Shown here: positions 52,996 to 61,316 of the stretch, piece by piece
Position numbering within the stretch: position 1 is the first letter of the stretch
Layout: each line of letters opens with the position of its first letter
Source: Flavobacterium chilense
Lineage (GTDB): Bacteria > Bacteroidota > Bacteroidia > Flavobacteriales > Flavobacteriaceae
NCBI RefSeq assembly: GCF_001602525.1
Contig: NZ_LSYT01000008.1
Location: 242,694-306,693 of the forward strand
Reading direction: 5' to 3'
Length of the DNA: 64,000 bases
Made by a program: the position numbers and the translations under genes
The notes under the pieces: model-generated
The model's input: the letters and a program-made list of their open reading frames with translations, nothing else
Databases searched by the model: none
What the model was told of the DNA's origin: nothing

Positions 52996-53808
52996 TTACC
53001 TTAAGGATTTTTTGCTTTTATGTTTCCACTCACAGCTCATCGGAGTAAACAAATTTGGTTCAAAATAAATTTTATTTATTATATCAAGTAATTTGTTAGA
53101 TTTCAGCAAACCTCCACAATGTTCTGGCTCAGTTGCAATAGTAAAACCCTCTAATCTTTCAAAAACCCAATTAATCAAAGGCCGTTTAATTTCTAACATA
53201 TTCACTATCTCTTTTTGTTTAAGATAAGTATATTTCTGTTCAAAATTTCCATTATTATATGGATTATTAACTGTAAAAAAATCTAAATCGATATCAAAGT
53301 ATACGTTTTGTTCTGTAGATTTTAAAAGACAATCTTCAAGAGCTTCATAAGTTCTAAATTTTTTAATGGTATGTGTGTTTCCATACAAATCAATAAATAT
53401 TTCATCTTCCCAATCTGATTCAAATTTACCTTGCCTACAATGGACATAAATATTTCCGACCAAATTGAGATATGCTGCACATAAAATGTGACCATCATTA
53501 TTTCCTGCTAGTTTAGCCCAAGAAAAAAAAGCGACTTCTCCATCATTTTCAAGGTTTAAATTTTTCAGCCATTCCTTCTCAGTTTCACATGGAAAGCATA
53601 AATCTTGATGCCAATCTAAACTAAGTAAACATGGAGGAGTTTCAGATTTTAAATCTTTTTTCCATTTTGACCAATAAAAAAATGCATATCTATGTTCTTG
53701 AAAAACTGCAAGTTCAATAGATTTATTTGAATGTAATGGATGTGACAAGATTTCAACTAATGAACCAGGAGGTTTTATACCATGCTCATTTCTAAATTCA
53801 ACTTTCAT
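52996..53808 (-). CDS. UPF0489 family (arginase-like, peptide arginase?) protein
   Basis: A 270-residue protein with arginase-fold signatures: LSLDWHQDLCFP (metal-binding D-x-H-x-D), YFDIDLDFFTV (D-x-D-x-D) and GFTIATEPEHCGG (the E-P-E-x-C-G-G end of UPF0489). The UPF0489 family includes OspR, which turns Arg into ornithine in RiPP precursors, but most members are uncharacterised. It lies on the opposite strand 4 kb from the graspetide operon whose second core has Arg (TKTRVRQE). A connection is possible but only inferred. It is 41 bp downstream of the RES-domain gene. Confidence 0.7.
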   Translation of the reverse strand: MKVEFRNEHGIKPPGSLVEILSHPLHSNKSIELAVFQEHRYAFFYWSKWKKDLKSETPPCLLSLDWHQDLCFPCETEKEWLKNLNLENDGEVAFFSWAKLAGNNDGHILCAAYLNLVGNIYVHCRQGKFESDWEDEIFIDLYGNTHTIKKFRTYEALEDCLLKSTEQNVYFDIDLDFFTVNNPYNNGNFEQKYTYLKQKEIVNMLEIKRPLINWVFERLEGFTIATEPEHCGGLLKSNKLLDIINKIYFEPNLFTPMSCEWKHKSKKSLR

Positions 53809-53849
53809 ATTATTTCTTCTATTATAAAACTTGTGTTATCTGCGGTTAT

Positions 53850-55013
53850 TTAGTGTTTTGTTATTCTGCATTTACCTTGTTCAACATCAGATTGTACTTT
53901 TTTGTACTTAATATTGTCAATTCTTTTTCCGTTTTGATACACTACATTTATTCGGTCATTTCGACCCAGCTTTCTGCTCGGACTGACTTTTGTTTCTTTT
54001 TTATAATTTTGAGGTGTGAAATTAAACAAAAGGTTTTTTGGCAACCCTTCTTCTTCGTTCCGAATCTGTTTTCCCTCTCCGACTTGTAACATTCTAAATA
54101 TTTTAAAAGCTTTATTTGCTTTTTCCTCGTCATAGAGAATTTTTCCATTTTCAAAATCGAAAGCTTCTGTTCCAAATGAACCAATTATTTGGTCGGTTGT
54201 CACTTCCTCAGAAGTATGATCAAGGATATCATATTCATCAAGGATAAATCTTGTCTCAACACCAATCAAATTATATCTCTCTAATATGAGTTCATTCCTA
54301 ATTGCTACATTCCATCCGTGTTTTTTTCTTTGTACACTTGGATACAATATTGCATCAAAGTTTAATTCAGAAACGACTGGATAAAACAGTTGGTCGGATG
54401 ATATTTGACCGGTAAACAAATAATCTCTTGGTCTATCTCTTGAAATTCGAAGACTATAAATTTCTTCAAAAAACTCTTCAAGTAAATAATAAACTTCGTG
54501 AAGTTTACTCTTAATTTCTGGGTTTTTGGTTAATTCTTTCTTAACAATGAAAGAATTAACTTTTGTATTTGGTTTTAATTCAAAATGTGAAATAGTTATT
54601 ACATCTCCATTTTGAGGTTTAGTTTCCCAATATGCACCAGCTTCTGAAGTAGCACAGTACAATACTTGCTGTTTAGGAATGTTGCATCTTCCAAAATTAC
54701 AATAATCAATTGGTGGTGCTAATAATTGAGATATATCTGTTAAATAACTCAACTCTTTACCTTGAGCTTCCAGAATTCTATTGTTGTTTGAAATTCTGAT
54801 AAGCCTTTTAGGTGGTTGGTCAGTATTAGAACCAACTTTTAGTGTAAAGAATTTTGAAATATCATTCCTCAAATTCTCAAATTCTTCGTCAGTTAAATCT
54901 TGAATCTTGCCAAATAAAGACCGATAATAATTCAACTTTTCAACTATTTTTTCGATAGGTTCTAAATCAGGTTCTCCTAAATTATCTTTGTTCTTTGTGA
55001 TTTTCTCTATCAT
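53850..55013 (-). CDS. RES-domain protein (NAD-phosphorylase-type toxin fold)
   Basis: A 387-residue protein. Residues ~105-250 fit RES: FGRCNIPKQQVLYCATSEAG (R-x-N...LY-A with the catalytic Arg), YWETKP with Glu, then FDAILYPSVQRKKHGWNVAI (the Y-P-S end). RES toxins such as those of RES-Xre pairs degrade NAD+ by phosphorolysis. The C-terminus IKYKKVQSDVEQGKCRI resembles the KYKKVxxDxxxGxC tail seen on many accessory proteins with SecA-like C-terminal motifs. No Xre antitoxin is adjacent. It may be an effector of a larger unit. Confidence 0.7.
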   Translation of the reverse strand: MIEKITKNKDNLGEPDLEPIEKIVEKLNYYRSLFGKIQDLTDEEFENLRNDISKFFTLKVGSNTDQPPKRLIRISNNNRILEAQGKELSYLTDISQLLAPPIDYCNFGRCNIPKQQVLYCATSEAGAYWETKPQNGDVITISHFELKPNTKVNSFIVKKELTKNPEIKSKLHEVYYLLEEFFEEIYSLRISRDRPRDYLFTGQISSDQLFYPVVSELNFDAILYPSVQRKKHGWNVAIRNELILERYNLIGVETRFILDEYDILDHTSEEVTTDQIIGSFGTEAFDFENGKILYDEEKANKAFKIFRMLQVGEGKQIRNEEEGLPKNLLFNFTPQNYKKETKVSPSRKLGRNDRINVVYQNGKRIDNIKYKKVQSDVEQGKCRITKH

Positions 55014-55391
55014 TATTATTTTTATAGTTTAATACCTATTACAAATTAAATAACCTTTCAATCAAGAAAGGACTAAAAAACAAATAACGCTAATAAATCC
55101 ATCATTTCTTTACGGAAAACCATAACAAGAAAATGAATTCCATAGAATTACACAATACGTATTTATACTGTATTTTTATTCTGCATAAAACCACTAGACA
55201 TAAAAAAACCTAGCACCAGATTCTATATCCAGTTGTTAGATTTCAAAATATTGCAATAAAGTTTTTGATGTTTAGACTTTGGTGAATTAAATTAAAAGTC
55301 ATGTATATCTAACTCATTTCCGATAATTTTATCTAGTTTTATCATTTATATAAACTAGTTACCCGCTAGCATCAATCAGAATCCAAAAAAT
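55014..55391. other. Intergenic region between divergent RES gene and cassette array
   Basis: About 380 bp of AT-rich sequence with no gene. It holds the operator-like repeat at 55111 and a palindrome-like stretch near 55333-55371 (TAGTT...AACTA around TTTATATAA). The promoters of both flanking genes should be here. Confidence 0.4.
55111..55124. promoter_or_regulatory. TACGG-N4-CCATA operator-like repeat
   Basis: TACGGAAAACCATA lies 97 bp upstream of the RES gene start, almost the same distance as the related site is from the CHAT gene. Confidence 0.35.
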
Positions 55392-56144
55392 ATGGCATCA
55401 GAGTTTGACTTAAATAAGGAAGAATTATACGAAATCCTAAATGCGAAAGGAATTAAGAATTTGTATCATGCCAATACAATTGCAACATCTATTACCTTTT
55501 TAAAACAAAAATCTCTTTTATCTAGAAAATATGTAGAAGATAATGGTCTAATACAGACTACCCAATATTCAGATGCTAAAGATAAAAGATTCAATATTTT
55601 AGACGATATATTTTTGGATGCAATGGACATACATTCTGAATTTAAAAGACCAAATAAATATGGGCCGTTTTTGTTTTCATTTAGCACTGAATTAATTAAA
55701 TCTGATTTTGTAAAAACAATACGAATTACAAAAATGAATCCTGTGCATTGGAAATCAACTCAGTCGGAAAAAGATTGGTATTACTCAGATTTAAATGAAT
55801 TTAATAATAATTATAAAAAAGGAAATAAATCTAAAGATGTTGGTTCAATGATAATTTTAAAAGATCTACATGGAAGATTTCCTTTACGCCCATTTTTAAA
55901 TTATTTGATTCTTGACAATCCAAATCTGCTTGTTAATTACAAAAAGGAAAAAACATATTTAACAAACATTTTAACTGAAGAAATTTTAAAAGTAATTTCC
56001 GAAAATGAATTCCAAGATATTCCAAGAGAACTAAGACATCAACACAATGCATTAAATTGTAGTTGTTGGTTTAAATATAACTATTTTCACCTTAGAGATT
56101 TTGACGTATTAAAAAGACTTTTCCATCCAATTCCAAATGCATAA
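55392..56144 (+). CDS. Unknown protein, first forward cassette gene (ART-like start?)
   Basis: A 250-residue soluble protein. The opening NLYHANTIATSITFLKQKSL with LLSRKYVED resembles the LYH-x-T...I-x-x-x-G-LLS start of ADP-ribosyltransferase-like proteins such as DarT, but later motifs cannot be matched with certainty. The C-terminal part holds RHQHNALNCSCW. It is the first of three forward genes, each followed by a long palindrome. Function is left open. Confidence 0.5.
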   Translation: MASEFDLNKEELYEILNAKGIKNLYHANTIATSITFLKQKSLLSRKYVEDNGLIQTTQYSDAKDKRFNILDDIFLDAMDIHSEFKRPNKYGPFLFSFSTELIKSDFVKTIRITKMNPVHWKSTQSEKDWYYSDLNEFNNNYKKGNKSKDVGSMIILKDLHGRFPLRPFLNYLILDNPNLLVNYKKEKTYLTNILTEEILKVISENEFQDIPRELRHQHNALNCSCWFKYNYFHLRDFDVLKRLFHPIPNA

Positions 56145-56154
56145 AAAACCAGCA

Positions 56155-56276
56155 GGTAACACACGTCTTGCCCAATTTGCAAATTTAACGGAATTACCGT
56201 TTTTTTCGTAATTTCGTTTAGCCGAAAATACTCTTCTTCGTAAGTTGCAAACTGCGCAAGACGCGGGAACGTTAGC
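56155..56276 (+). repeat. attC-like recombination site A
   Basis: A 122-bp imperfect palindrome between two genes: outer GGTAAC/GTTAGC, and arms at 56164-56182 and 56245-56263 that match at 17 of 19 positions, with a ~60-nt variable centre. It ends CGGGAACGTTAGC, the same ending as sites B and E. The next start codon is 20 bp on. Confidence 0.6.
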
Positions 56277-56296
56277 AACAAGTTAAAAACAACATT

Positions 56297-56866
56297 ATGA
56301 ATATAATTGAAGATATAGCAGAAGAATTTTTAGAAGAATATTATACCGACTCTGGCAACAAAAGCTATTTTCTAAGCCAACTTAATATAGAATTGGCAAG
56401 ACATAGAAAAGAAACAGATAAAATTCTATTCTTATCAACATCACGAGATTTGATTCAAGAAATGTATGATGAACATTTTCAAGATTGCAAAGAAAAAGAA
56501 AATTGTGACACTTTAAAATGGCACTTAAAATCAATTTTTTACATTACCAATTTACTTGAAGATTATTCTATTTCTAGTAGTAAAGAGAATTTGTTTACTA
56601 AATCAGAAAGAGATGTCTATTCTGAAAAACTTGATACGATAATAAGTGAAATTGAAACATTAAAGAAAGGCCACGAAGTAATTTATGATGGCATTTCAGA
56701 AGAAATTGAAGAACTAAAAAACCTGTTTTATTTAGGAAAGAAAAATTGGAAACAAATAATAGCAGGTAAGGCTATTGAAATGGCTGTAGGAGGTGTTGTT
56801 AGCGAAACAATTTCAAAAGATTTAATTCAACTTTCTGGTATTGCTGCACAGAATCTACTTAAATAA
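56297..56866 (+). CDS. Unknown helical protein, second forward cassette gene
   Basis: A 189-residue, mainly helical and acidic protein with no known motif. The final 30 residues (IIAGKAIEMAVGGVVSETIS) are more hydrophobic and amphipathic, like membrane-contacting tails of some effectors. Its start lies 20 bp after site A and its stop 4 bp before site B, so the unit is exactly one gene plus one palindrome. No family recognised. Confidence 0.5.
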   Translation: MNIIEDIAEEFLEEYYTDSGNKSYFLSQLNIELARHRKETDKILFLSTSRDLIQEMYDEHFQDCKEKENCDTLKWHLKSIFYITNLLEDYSISSSKENLFTKSERDVYSEKLDTIISEIETLKKGHEVIYDGISEEIEELKNLFYLGKKNWKQIIAGKAIEMAVGGVVSETISKDLIQLSGIAAQNLLK

Positions 56867-56869
56867 GCA

Positions 56870-57005
56870 GCTGCTAAAGGCGGTTTGGCGAGATTGCAAA
56901 TTGTGTGGTAAATTTACGTTTACGTTATGCAAGAAATTTTATCTTTAACAGAAAATAATCAGTTCCGAAGCTCGCAACCTTATCAAACGCCGGAACGTTG
57001 GCAGT
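56870..57005 (+). repeat. attC-like recombination site B
   Basis: A 136-bp element beginning CTGCTAAAGGCGG and ending CGCCGGAACGTTGGCAG, with partly complementary ends (GGCGGTTTG with CAAACGCC). About 105 bp of it is closely similar to the reverse complement of site E, including ACGTTTACGTT, GCAAGAAATTT, GTTCCGAA and CTCGCAACCT in the same order. Confidence 0.65.
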
Positions 57006-57039
57006 CATTGTAAACAAAAATTACACTAAAAAAATATCT

Positions 57040-57639
57040 ATGGGAATATTTGACAAACTCTTTGGAGGAAAAAAAAATATAAAAGTTGAAAAACCTAAAA
57101 TTACAAATTTTGTATCCTCAGATGAATTAATGGAGGAGGAAAAATTTTGGTCAATAATTAAAACAACAAAAGACAATTCAAAAGACAATTTTGAATTACA
57201 ACAAGTAGCATTAGCAAATGAACTTCGCAAATTAACTCCTGACGAAATTATTTTATTTGGTAATCGATTTAGAAGTTATAGAGGTTTAGCTAACACTTGG
57301 GAGCTTTGGGGGGCAATTTATATTATTCACGGTGGATGCGGAGATGATAGTTTTAATGATTTTAGAGAATGGGTAATTGGACAGGGCAAAGACTTCTATA
57401 ATAAAACAATTAAAAATCCAGAAACTCTTGTAGAAGTTGAAACCGAAAAAATTGAAGACTGTGATTGGGAAGGCTTAGGCTATGTTCCAGGAACAATTTT
57501 TGAAGAATTAACGGGACAAGAAATGCCTTATCCGTTTCAAGAAAACCATAATACGACTGGAAATGAATGGGAAGAAGATGGGAATGACTTGAAAAATTTG
57601 TTTCCTAAACTTTATGCTAAATATCCGGATAACATTTAA
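57040..57639 (+). CDS. DUF4240 domain protein
   Basis: A 199-residue soluble protein. ATG 57040 (MGIFDKLFGGKKN) is chosen because the 14 upstream codons in frame lie in the recombination-site spacer. Residues ~30-140 fit DUF4240: KFWSIIKTTKDNSKDNFELQ, then FRSYRGLANTWELWGAIYII and DDSFNDFREWVIGQG. The family is widespread in accessory regions and is often near toxins or polymorphic-toxin immunity, with no known activity. It is the last forward cassette. Confidence 0.75.
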   Translation: MGIFDKLFGGKKNIKVEKPKITNFVSSDELMEEEKFWSIIKTTKDNSKDNFELQQVALANELRKLTPDEIILFGNRFRSYRGLANTWELWGAIYIIHGGCGDDSFNDFREWVIGQGKDFYNKTIKNPETLVEVETEKIEDCDWEGLGYVPGTIFEELTGQEMPYPFQENHNTTGNEWEEDGNDLKNLFPKLYAKYPDNI

Positions 57640-57649
57640 CAGAGAAAAC

Positions 57650-57826
57650 AACGATCACCAACAGGCTGTCGTGTGATTTTTTGAAATTTCTGCTATCATT
57701 CCGTGGCTTTAACCCGGTAGGAACTTTTATTACTTTGGTTTCGGTTAATACCAAAGTCAAATATACAAAAAGAACATTTATTAAGACTAAACTCCCACTT
57801 GCTTAAAACCCTTGTTAGTGGTCGTT
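57650..57826. repeat. attC-like site C at the meeting point of two arrays
   Basis: Ends AACGATCACCAACA (57650-57663) and TGTTAGTGGTCGTT (57813-57826) are complementary at 12 of 14 positions, 149 bp apart. The right arm overlaps the last codons (NDH-stop) of the reverse gene. It serves as the downstream site for both convergent arrays. Confidence 0.5.
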
Positions 57827-58201
57827 ATTTATTAAAAATTCCCTAATCCCAAATAATATTATCCACAACGGAACAATTTGAAATCCTACATTTTCGTACC
57901 ATCTTCCACTCAATAGTGTTAACATGGAATAGCTTAAAAAAAATCCAAACAATATTGAAAATATACTTGAGTAAAAATGTGCTAATTTTAGAACTTTTGG
58001 ATTCTGATTTGTTAACAGCAGCGAATATATCATTGAGAAAATAAATAACCCGAAAAATAAGGATATTGCTATTATAACAACTAAAGGGCGCGACTTAGTT
58101 TCTCCATAAATTGCGCAGGAAAATATAATAATGAAAAGGATTTTTGTGATTTGCCAAAAATAGAAGGACTTATCAAAAAACATTTTTAATTTTTCAAGCA
58201 T
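57815..58201 (-). CDS. Small four-helix membrane protein
   Basis: A 128-residue protein with about four hydrophobic segments (residues 15-30, 35-58, 75-95, 100-120), connected by short loops. No family recognised. It is the last gene in the reverse half-array; its stop overlaps site C and its start is ~40 bp after site D. Small membrane proteins alone in cassettes are common as immunity, toxin or unknown cargo. Confidence 0.5.
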   Translation of the reverse strand: MLEKLKMFFDKSFYFWQITKILFIIIFSCAIYGETKSRPLVVIIAISLFFGLFIFSMIYSLLLTNQNPKVLKLAHFYSSIFSILFGFFLSYSMLTLLSGRWYENVGFQIVPLWIILFGIREFLINNDH

Positions 58202-58243
58202 TTATTTTAAGTTTTCTCTATTATACGTTTCGTATGGAATAAT

Positions 58244-58384
58244 GGCCGCTATCGTTTCCAGGTTTTGCATCTGTTGCGGATTAAGGAAACCGAAACTTTC
58301 TGTTGACCCACTGCTTCAAAGATACAAAGCAAACTTTAAATTAAGGCCAAAACCCCAATAGCGTAAAAACTATGTTAGCGATAG
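58244..58384 (-). repeat. attC-like site D (weaker)
   Basis: Between two reverse genes, with ends CTATCG (58249) and CGATAG (58379). The latter lies in TGTTAGCGATAG, so GTTAGC recurs at the border. Internal complementarity is poorer than in A, B and C. Confidence 0.4.
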
Positions 58385-58387
58385 TAA

Positions 58388-59503
58388 TTATTTGTTTAAG
58401 ATTTCTAGCATCGTTTTCGCTTTTATAAGCAAATCATCATAAGTGAGAACTGAAATAATTCCGTTAAATATTCTATTCCTTCTAATTAAACTTTCTTTAT
58501 TCTTTTCTGTTAAATCAGAATTTCTTCCAATAATTACAAATGCTTTAGGACTAATAAAACCATTAATTTTAGAATTTGCGTAAGAATTGTTTTTTTCAAT
58601 CCAATTTATCCAGTCAATTACTTGTTGTTCAGCATGAACCAATTCTTTAGTCGGATTACCTTGTTTTGTATATAATTTCAAATTACTTGATTCAATTTCA
58701 ACAACGTCAATTACACCAGAGAATTGTTCTAAAGCATAATCAATTTCATATTCAGAACCTAGTCTATGTTTTGGAAGAATTTTAGAATATTCAATACCAA
58801 AAAGAATAGGGTTTTCTGTTAAAATTGATTGAAGTTCGTTCTCATTTCTATTGTTATTTATAAGAGCAATTTCTAATTTTGAAATTGCAACTTCTAAATA
58901 ATTTAATGTTCTATATGCATTATTTAATTTTAAGAATTCTTCTTGTAGATTTTCTTTTAATAAAAGCACATCTAATGCAGACCAAAACTTTGTTAAATCT
59001 ATATTTTTTAAATTATTTACTTTGAAATCGTTTATTTCTTTAGAGTTTGTTGCTTTTAATTTAACACTTCTACCTTCATTATCTGGTGCTGTAAATCCCG
59101 TTTCTAGAATGCTTTTATAATATTTAGATAATTCTTTTTCCATACTCGATGTGTTCGGATAAACAGGAACGTCAATTGCCAAAGCCAAAGCTAAAGTATC
59201 TTTAACATTGTCAAATACGTTTTCATTTTCATAACTTTCAAAGGTTATATCTAAAATGTGGTCGTATTTTAATTGAAATGTTTCTAAACAAAGTAAGGTA
59301 GAAATAACATGTATTTTTGGTGTGTTATTTTTTACATCAAATATTAATTCTTTGGCATTTTCAATTAAAGCAAAATTGCTATTTAATACATCTGAATTAT
59401 AATTTATTGATTTTAAATAGTTTGCAATTATTTTGTTTTTTGTATCATCAATTAGTAGGTCAATTTTCTTTTTATTTTTCCAATTATCTAATCTTTTTTT
59501 CAT
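58388..59503 (-). CDS. Shedu-like (SduA, DUF4263) nuclease
   Basis: A 371-residue protein. The C-terminal ~170 residues match the Shedu pattern: NENELQSILTENPILFGIEY, LGSEYEIDYALEQFSG (Asp of the PD-D/ExK core), VIDVVEIESSNLKLY (E-x-E in place of E-x-K), then LVHAEQQVIDWINWIEKN (the conserved Gln helix). The N-terminal ~190 residues are a variable sensor region. Shedu is a single-gene anti-phage system, which suits a one-gene cassette. The altered E-x-E position may affect catalysis; neighbouring residues could supply the missing base. Confidence 0.75.
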   Translation of the reverse strand: MKKRLDNWKNKKKIDLLIDDTKNKIIANYLKSINYNSDVLNSNFALIENAKELIFDVKNNTPKIHVISTLLCLETFQLKYDHILDITFESYENENVFDNVKDTLALALAIDVPVYPNTSSMEKELSKYYKSILETGFTAPDNEGRSVKLKATNSKEINDFKVNNLKNIDLTKFWSALDVLLLKENLQEEFLKLNNAYRTLNYLEVAISKLEIALINNNRNENELQSILTENPILFGIEYSKILPKHRLGSEYEIDYALEQFSGVIDVVEIESSNLKLYTKQGNPTKELVHAEQQVIDWINWIEKNNSYANSKINGFISPKAFVIIGRNSDLTEKNKESLIRRNRIFNGIISVLTYDDLLIKAKTMLEILNK

Positions 59504-59586
59504 TATGATTGGTATATATTGATGATGTGATTTTGCAAATATTTCACTGAAATTATTTATATTCTCCGAGTCTGCTATATTATTAC

Positions 59587-59717
59587 CGTTAACGTTCCTG
59601 CGCTAGGCGAGGTTGCGAGGTTCGGAACCGAGTTTTTTCGGCTAAGATAAATTTCTTGCGAAACGTAAACGTGAACTTACCACTAAATTCGCAATTGCGT
59701 GAAATCGCTGTTGGCAG
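59587..59717 (-). repeat. attC-like recombination site E
   Basis: A 131-bp element. Read on the minus strand it begins CTGCCAACAGCG and ends GCGCAGGAACGTTAAC. It is a paralogue of site B (conserved over ~105 bp) in opposite orientation, lying 3' of the reverse gene at 59728. Arms share GCG, CG and TTGCGA complementarity. Confidence 0.65.
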
Positions 59718-59727
59718 TAGTACTGTT

Positions 59728-60399
59728 TTAAATCTGTCTAAATTCTTGACTTCCCATTTTCGGTTTCTTCTTTGCGTGAATATTTGTATTTGGTGGGAAA
59801 AATTCGGTAAAATAGGTTTTACGTTGCTCATCTTGATATTCAATTACAAACTTTGTTTTCCGAATTTCGTCGTTAAAGTGATTTGATAGCTCGTTTAATG
59901 ATTCCTGTGACGAAAAGTTTCTTCCAAAATTATATTCAGCTTTAATAATTTTTGATTTGTCTACAGTAAGTGAATCAAGTAAGTTTGTTTCATTTAGAAA
60001 TTTTAAAGAATAATTTTTTTCGACGTAAACCTTAACATTATATGCATTCTGAGTCGAATTATTTCTGATTATTAAATTGTATTTGTACTCAAAATCATAG
60101 TGAAAAATGCCATTTTCTTGTGGTAAATAATGACCTTCCGCATTCTGTGGACTCAAGCCTGGCACCATCATCTGTGGTCCACGATTACTGCCAGTTCGTT
60201 TTAATTCTGCTTCCACATTTGGTCTTGTATTTTCTCCGAAGAATTTTATTGCTAAGAAACAAATTAAAGCAACTGTCGAAACTGATAACAGAATAATTGG
60301 TTCATAGTCCCAATTGTTTTTCATAGCCCAAATAAACCCGCCAATAATTCCAATTATGGACCCTAAGAAAGTGTTTGTGTCTTCTAAAATTTTTTTCAT
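59728..60399 (-). CDS. Two-TM protein with periplasmic or cytosolic beta domain
   Basis: A 223-residue protein: two N-terminal membrane helices (FLGSIIGIIGGFIWAM and IILLSVSTVALICFLAIKFF), then a ~150-residue beta-sandwich-like domain (YNLIIRNNSTQNAYNVKVYV, KFVIEYQDEQRKTYFTEFF). No known family. It is one gene bounded by sites F and E. The similar architecture at 52276 suggests a recurring type of membrane sensor or effector in this island. Confidence 0.55.
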   Translation of the reverse strand: MKKILEDTNTFLGSIIGIIGGFIWAMKNNWDYEPIILLSVSTVALICFLAIKFFGENTRPNVEAELKRTGSNRGPQMMVPGLSPQNAEGHYLPQENGIFHYDFEYKYNLIIRNNSTQNAYNVKVYVEKNYSLKFLNETNLLDSLTVDKSKIIKAEYNFGRNFSSQESLNELSNHFNDEIRKTKFVIEYQDEQRKTYFTEFFPPNTNIHAKKKPKMGSQEFRQI

Positions 60400-60416
60400 T
60401 ATGTGTGCTAAGTATT

Positions 60417-60440
60417 ACTGCCAACGTTGCAGTAGCTGTT
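60417..60440 (-). repeat. Short attC-like border F
   Basis: ACTGCCAACGTTGCAGT forms a near-perfect palindrome between two reverse genes; on the minus strand it ends AACGTTGGCAGT, as site B does. It is much shorter than the other sites. Confidence 0.4.
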
Positions 60441-60458
60441 GTGCGTTCGCTTTTTTAT

Positions 60459-61316
60459 TTATAATATCGGTTTTCTCATTGATGTTTTTCCAAATGATTC
60501 TTTTCCAGTTCTATGACAATAATTTTCTTTGTAATCATAATTTGAAAAACTTTTCCAACTTTGGTAAGAATAATCACAAAATGGCATTTTTGGATTAAAA
60601 ATAATTTTTTGTCCAGTTCTAATGCAAAAACCATTAGTTGGCTTCTCAATTTCTGTTCTCGTAGGAACATTTATTTCTTCAGAACCTAAAATAATTTCTT
60701 CTTTAAAATCTAAAATTGTTTTGATTGCATTTCGATTATTGTTTCCAAAACCAGAATAAAATTTATCGGTTGTATCAATTAAAATATCAGATTTCACATA
60801 GTTTTTCCCTAATATTACACTTAATAATTTCTTTTGGTAAACTGGTCTTTTTACAAATACTGCTTCGTTTTCTTCTGCAAGTTTCCAACAAGTTTCCCAA
60901 GCATCTTTTTCAGTTTTATTTGTTATTTTGTTTACAATATTTAGTTCAGAATATACCCCAAATTCAATATTGTTTTTGAATGAATAATCATAAAGATTTA
61001 TAGAAGTTATAACTCCTTTTTTCTCATTTCCGTAATATTTTGCGTGTAAATTTGGAACATAAATAATGCTGATATTTAGGAATTTTTTGAAATATTCAAA
61101 ATCATTTTTGCTTAAGCTTCGGCTGATATTATTTTCGTTTTTTCCAAAAACAATTAAAATATGGATTTTTGGATTATTCAAATGATTGTCAAATAACTTT
61201 TTGAAATAATCATCTAATTTTATAAATGGCGAAACAATTAAAAGTGTTTCTTTTGTTTCCCATATTATTTTAGAAATAGTTTCTTCGAGTTCTGAACCTG
61301 TAATAAATTTGCTCAT
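60459..61316 (-). CDS. Phospholipase D-like nuclease with Cys/His tail
   Basis: A 285-residue protein. The N-terminal ~160 residues are a single PLD domain: LLIVSPFIKLDDYFKKL, the HxK motif in NLHAKYYGNEKKGVITSINL followed by Asn/Glu (NIEFGVYSE). One HKD-like motif implies dimerisation. The C-terminus has FCIRTGQKIIFNPKMPFC and NYCHRTGKESF, a Cys/His pattern suggesting a metal-binding fold, seen in restriction-type PLD proteins of defence islands. It is the first gene of the reverse half-array. Confidence 0.75.
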   Translation of the reverse strand: MSKFITGSELEETISKIIWETKETLLIVSPFIKLDDYFKKLFDNHLNNPKIHILIVFGKNENNISRSLSKNDFEYFKKFLNISIIYVPNLHAKYYGNEKKGVITSINLYDYSFKNNIEFGVYSELNIVNKITNKTEKDAWETCWKLAEENEAVFVKRPVYQKKLLSVILGKNYVKSDILIDTTDKFYSGFGNNNRNAIKTILDFKEEIILGSEEINVPTRTEIEKPTNGFCIRTGQKIIFNPKMPFCDYSYQSWKSFSNYDYKENYCHRTGKESFGKTSMRKPIL

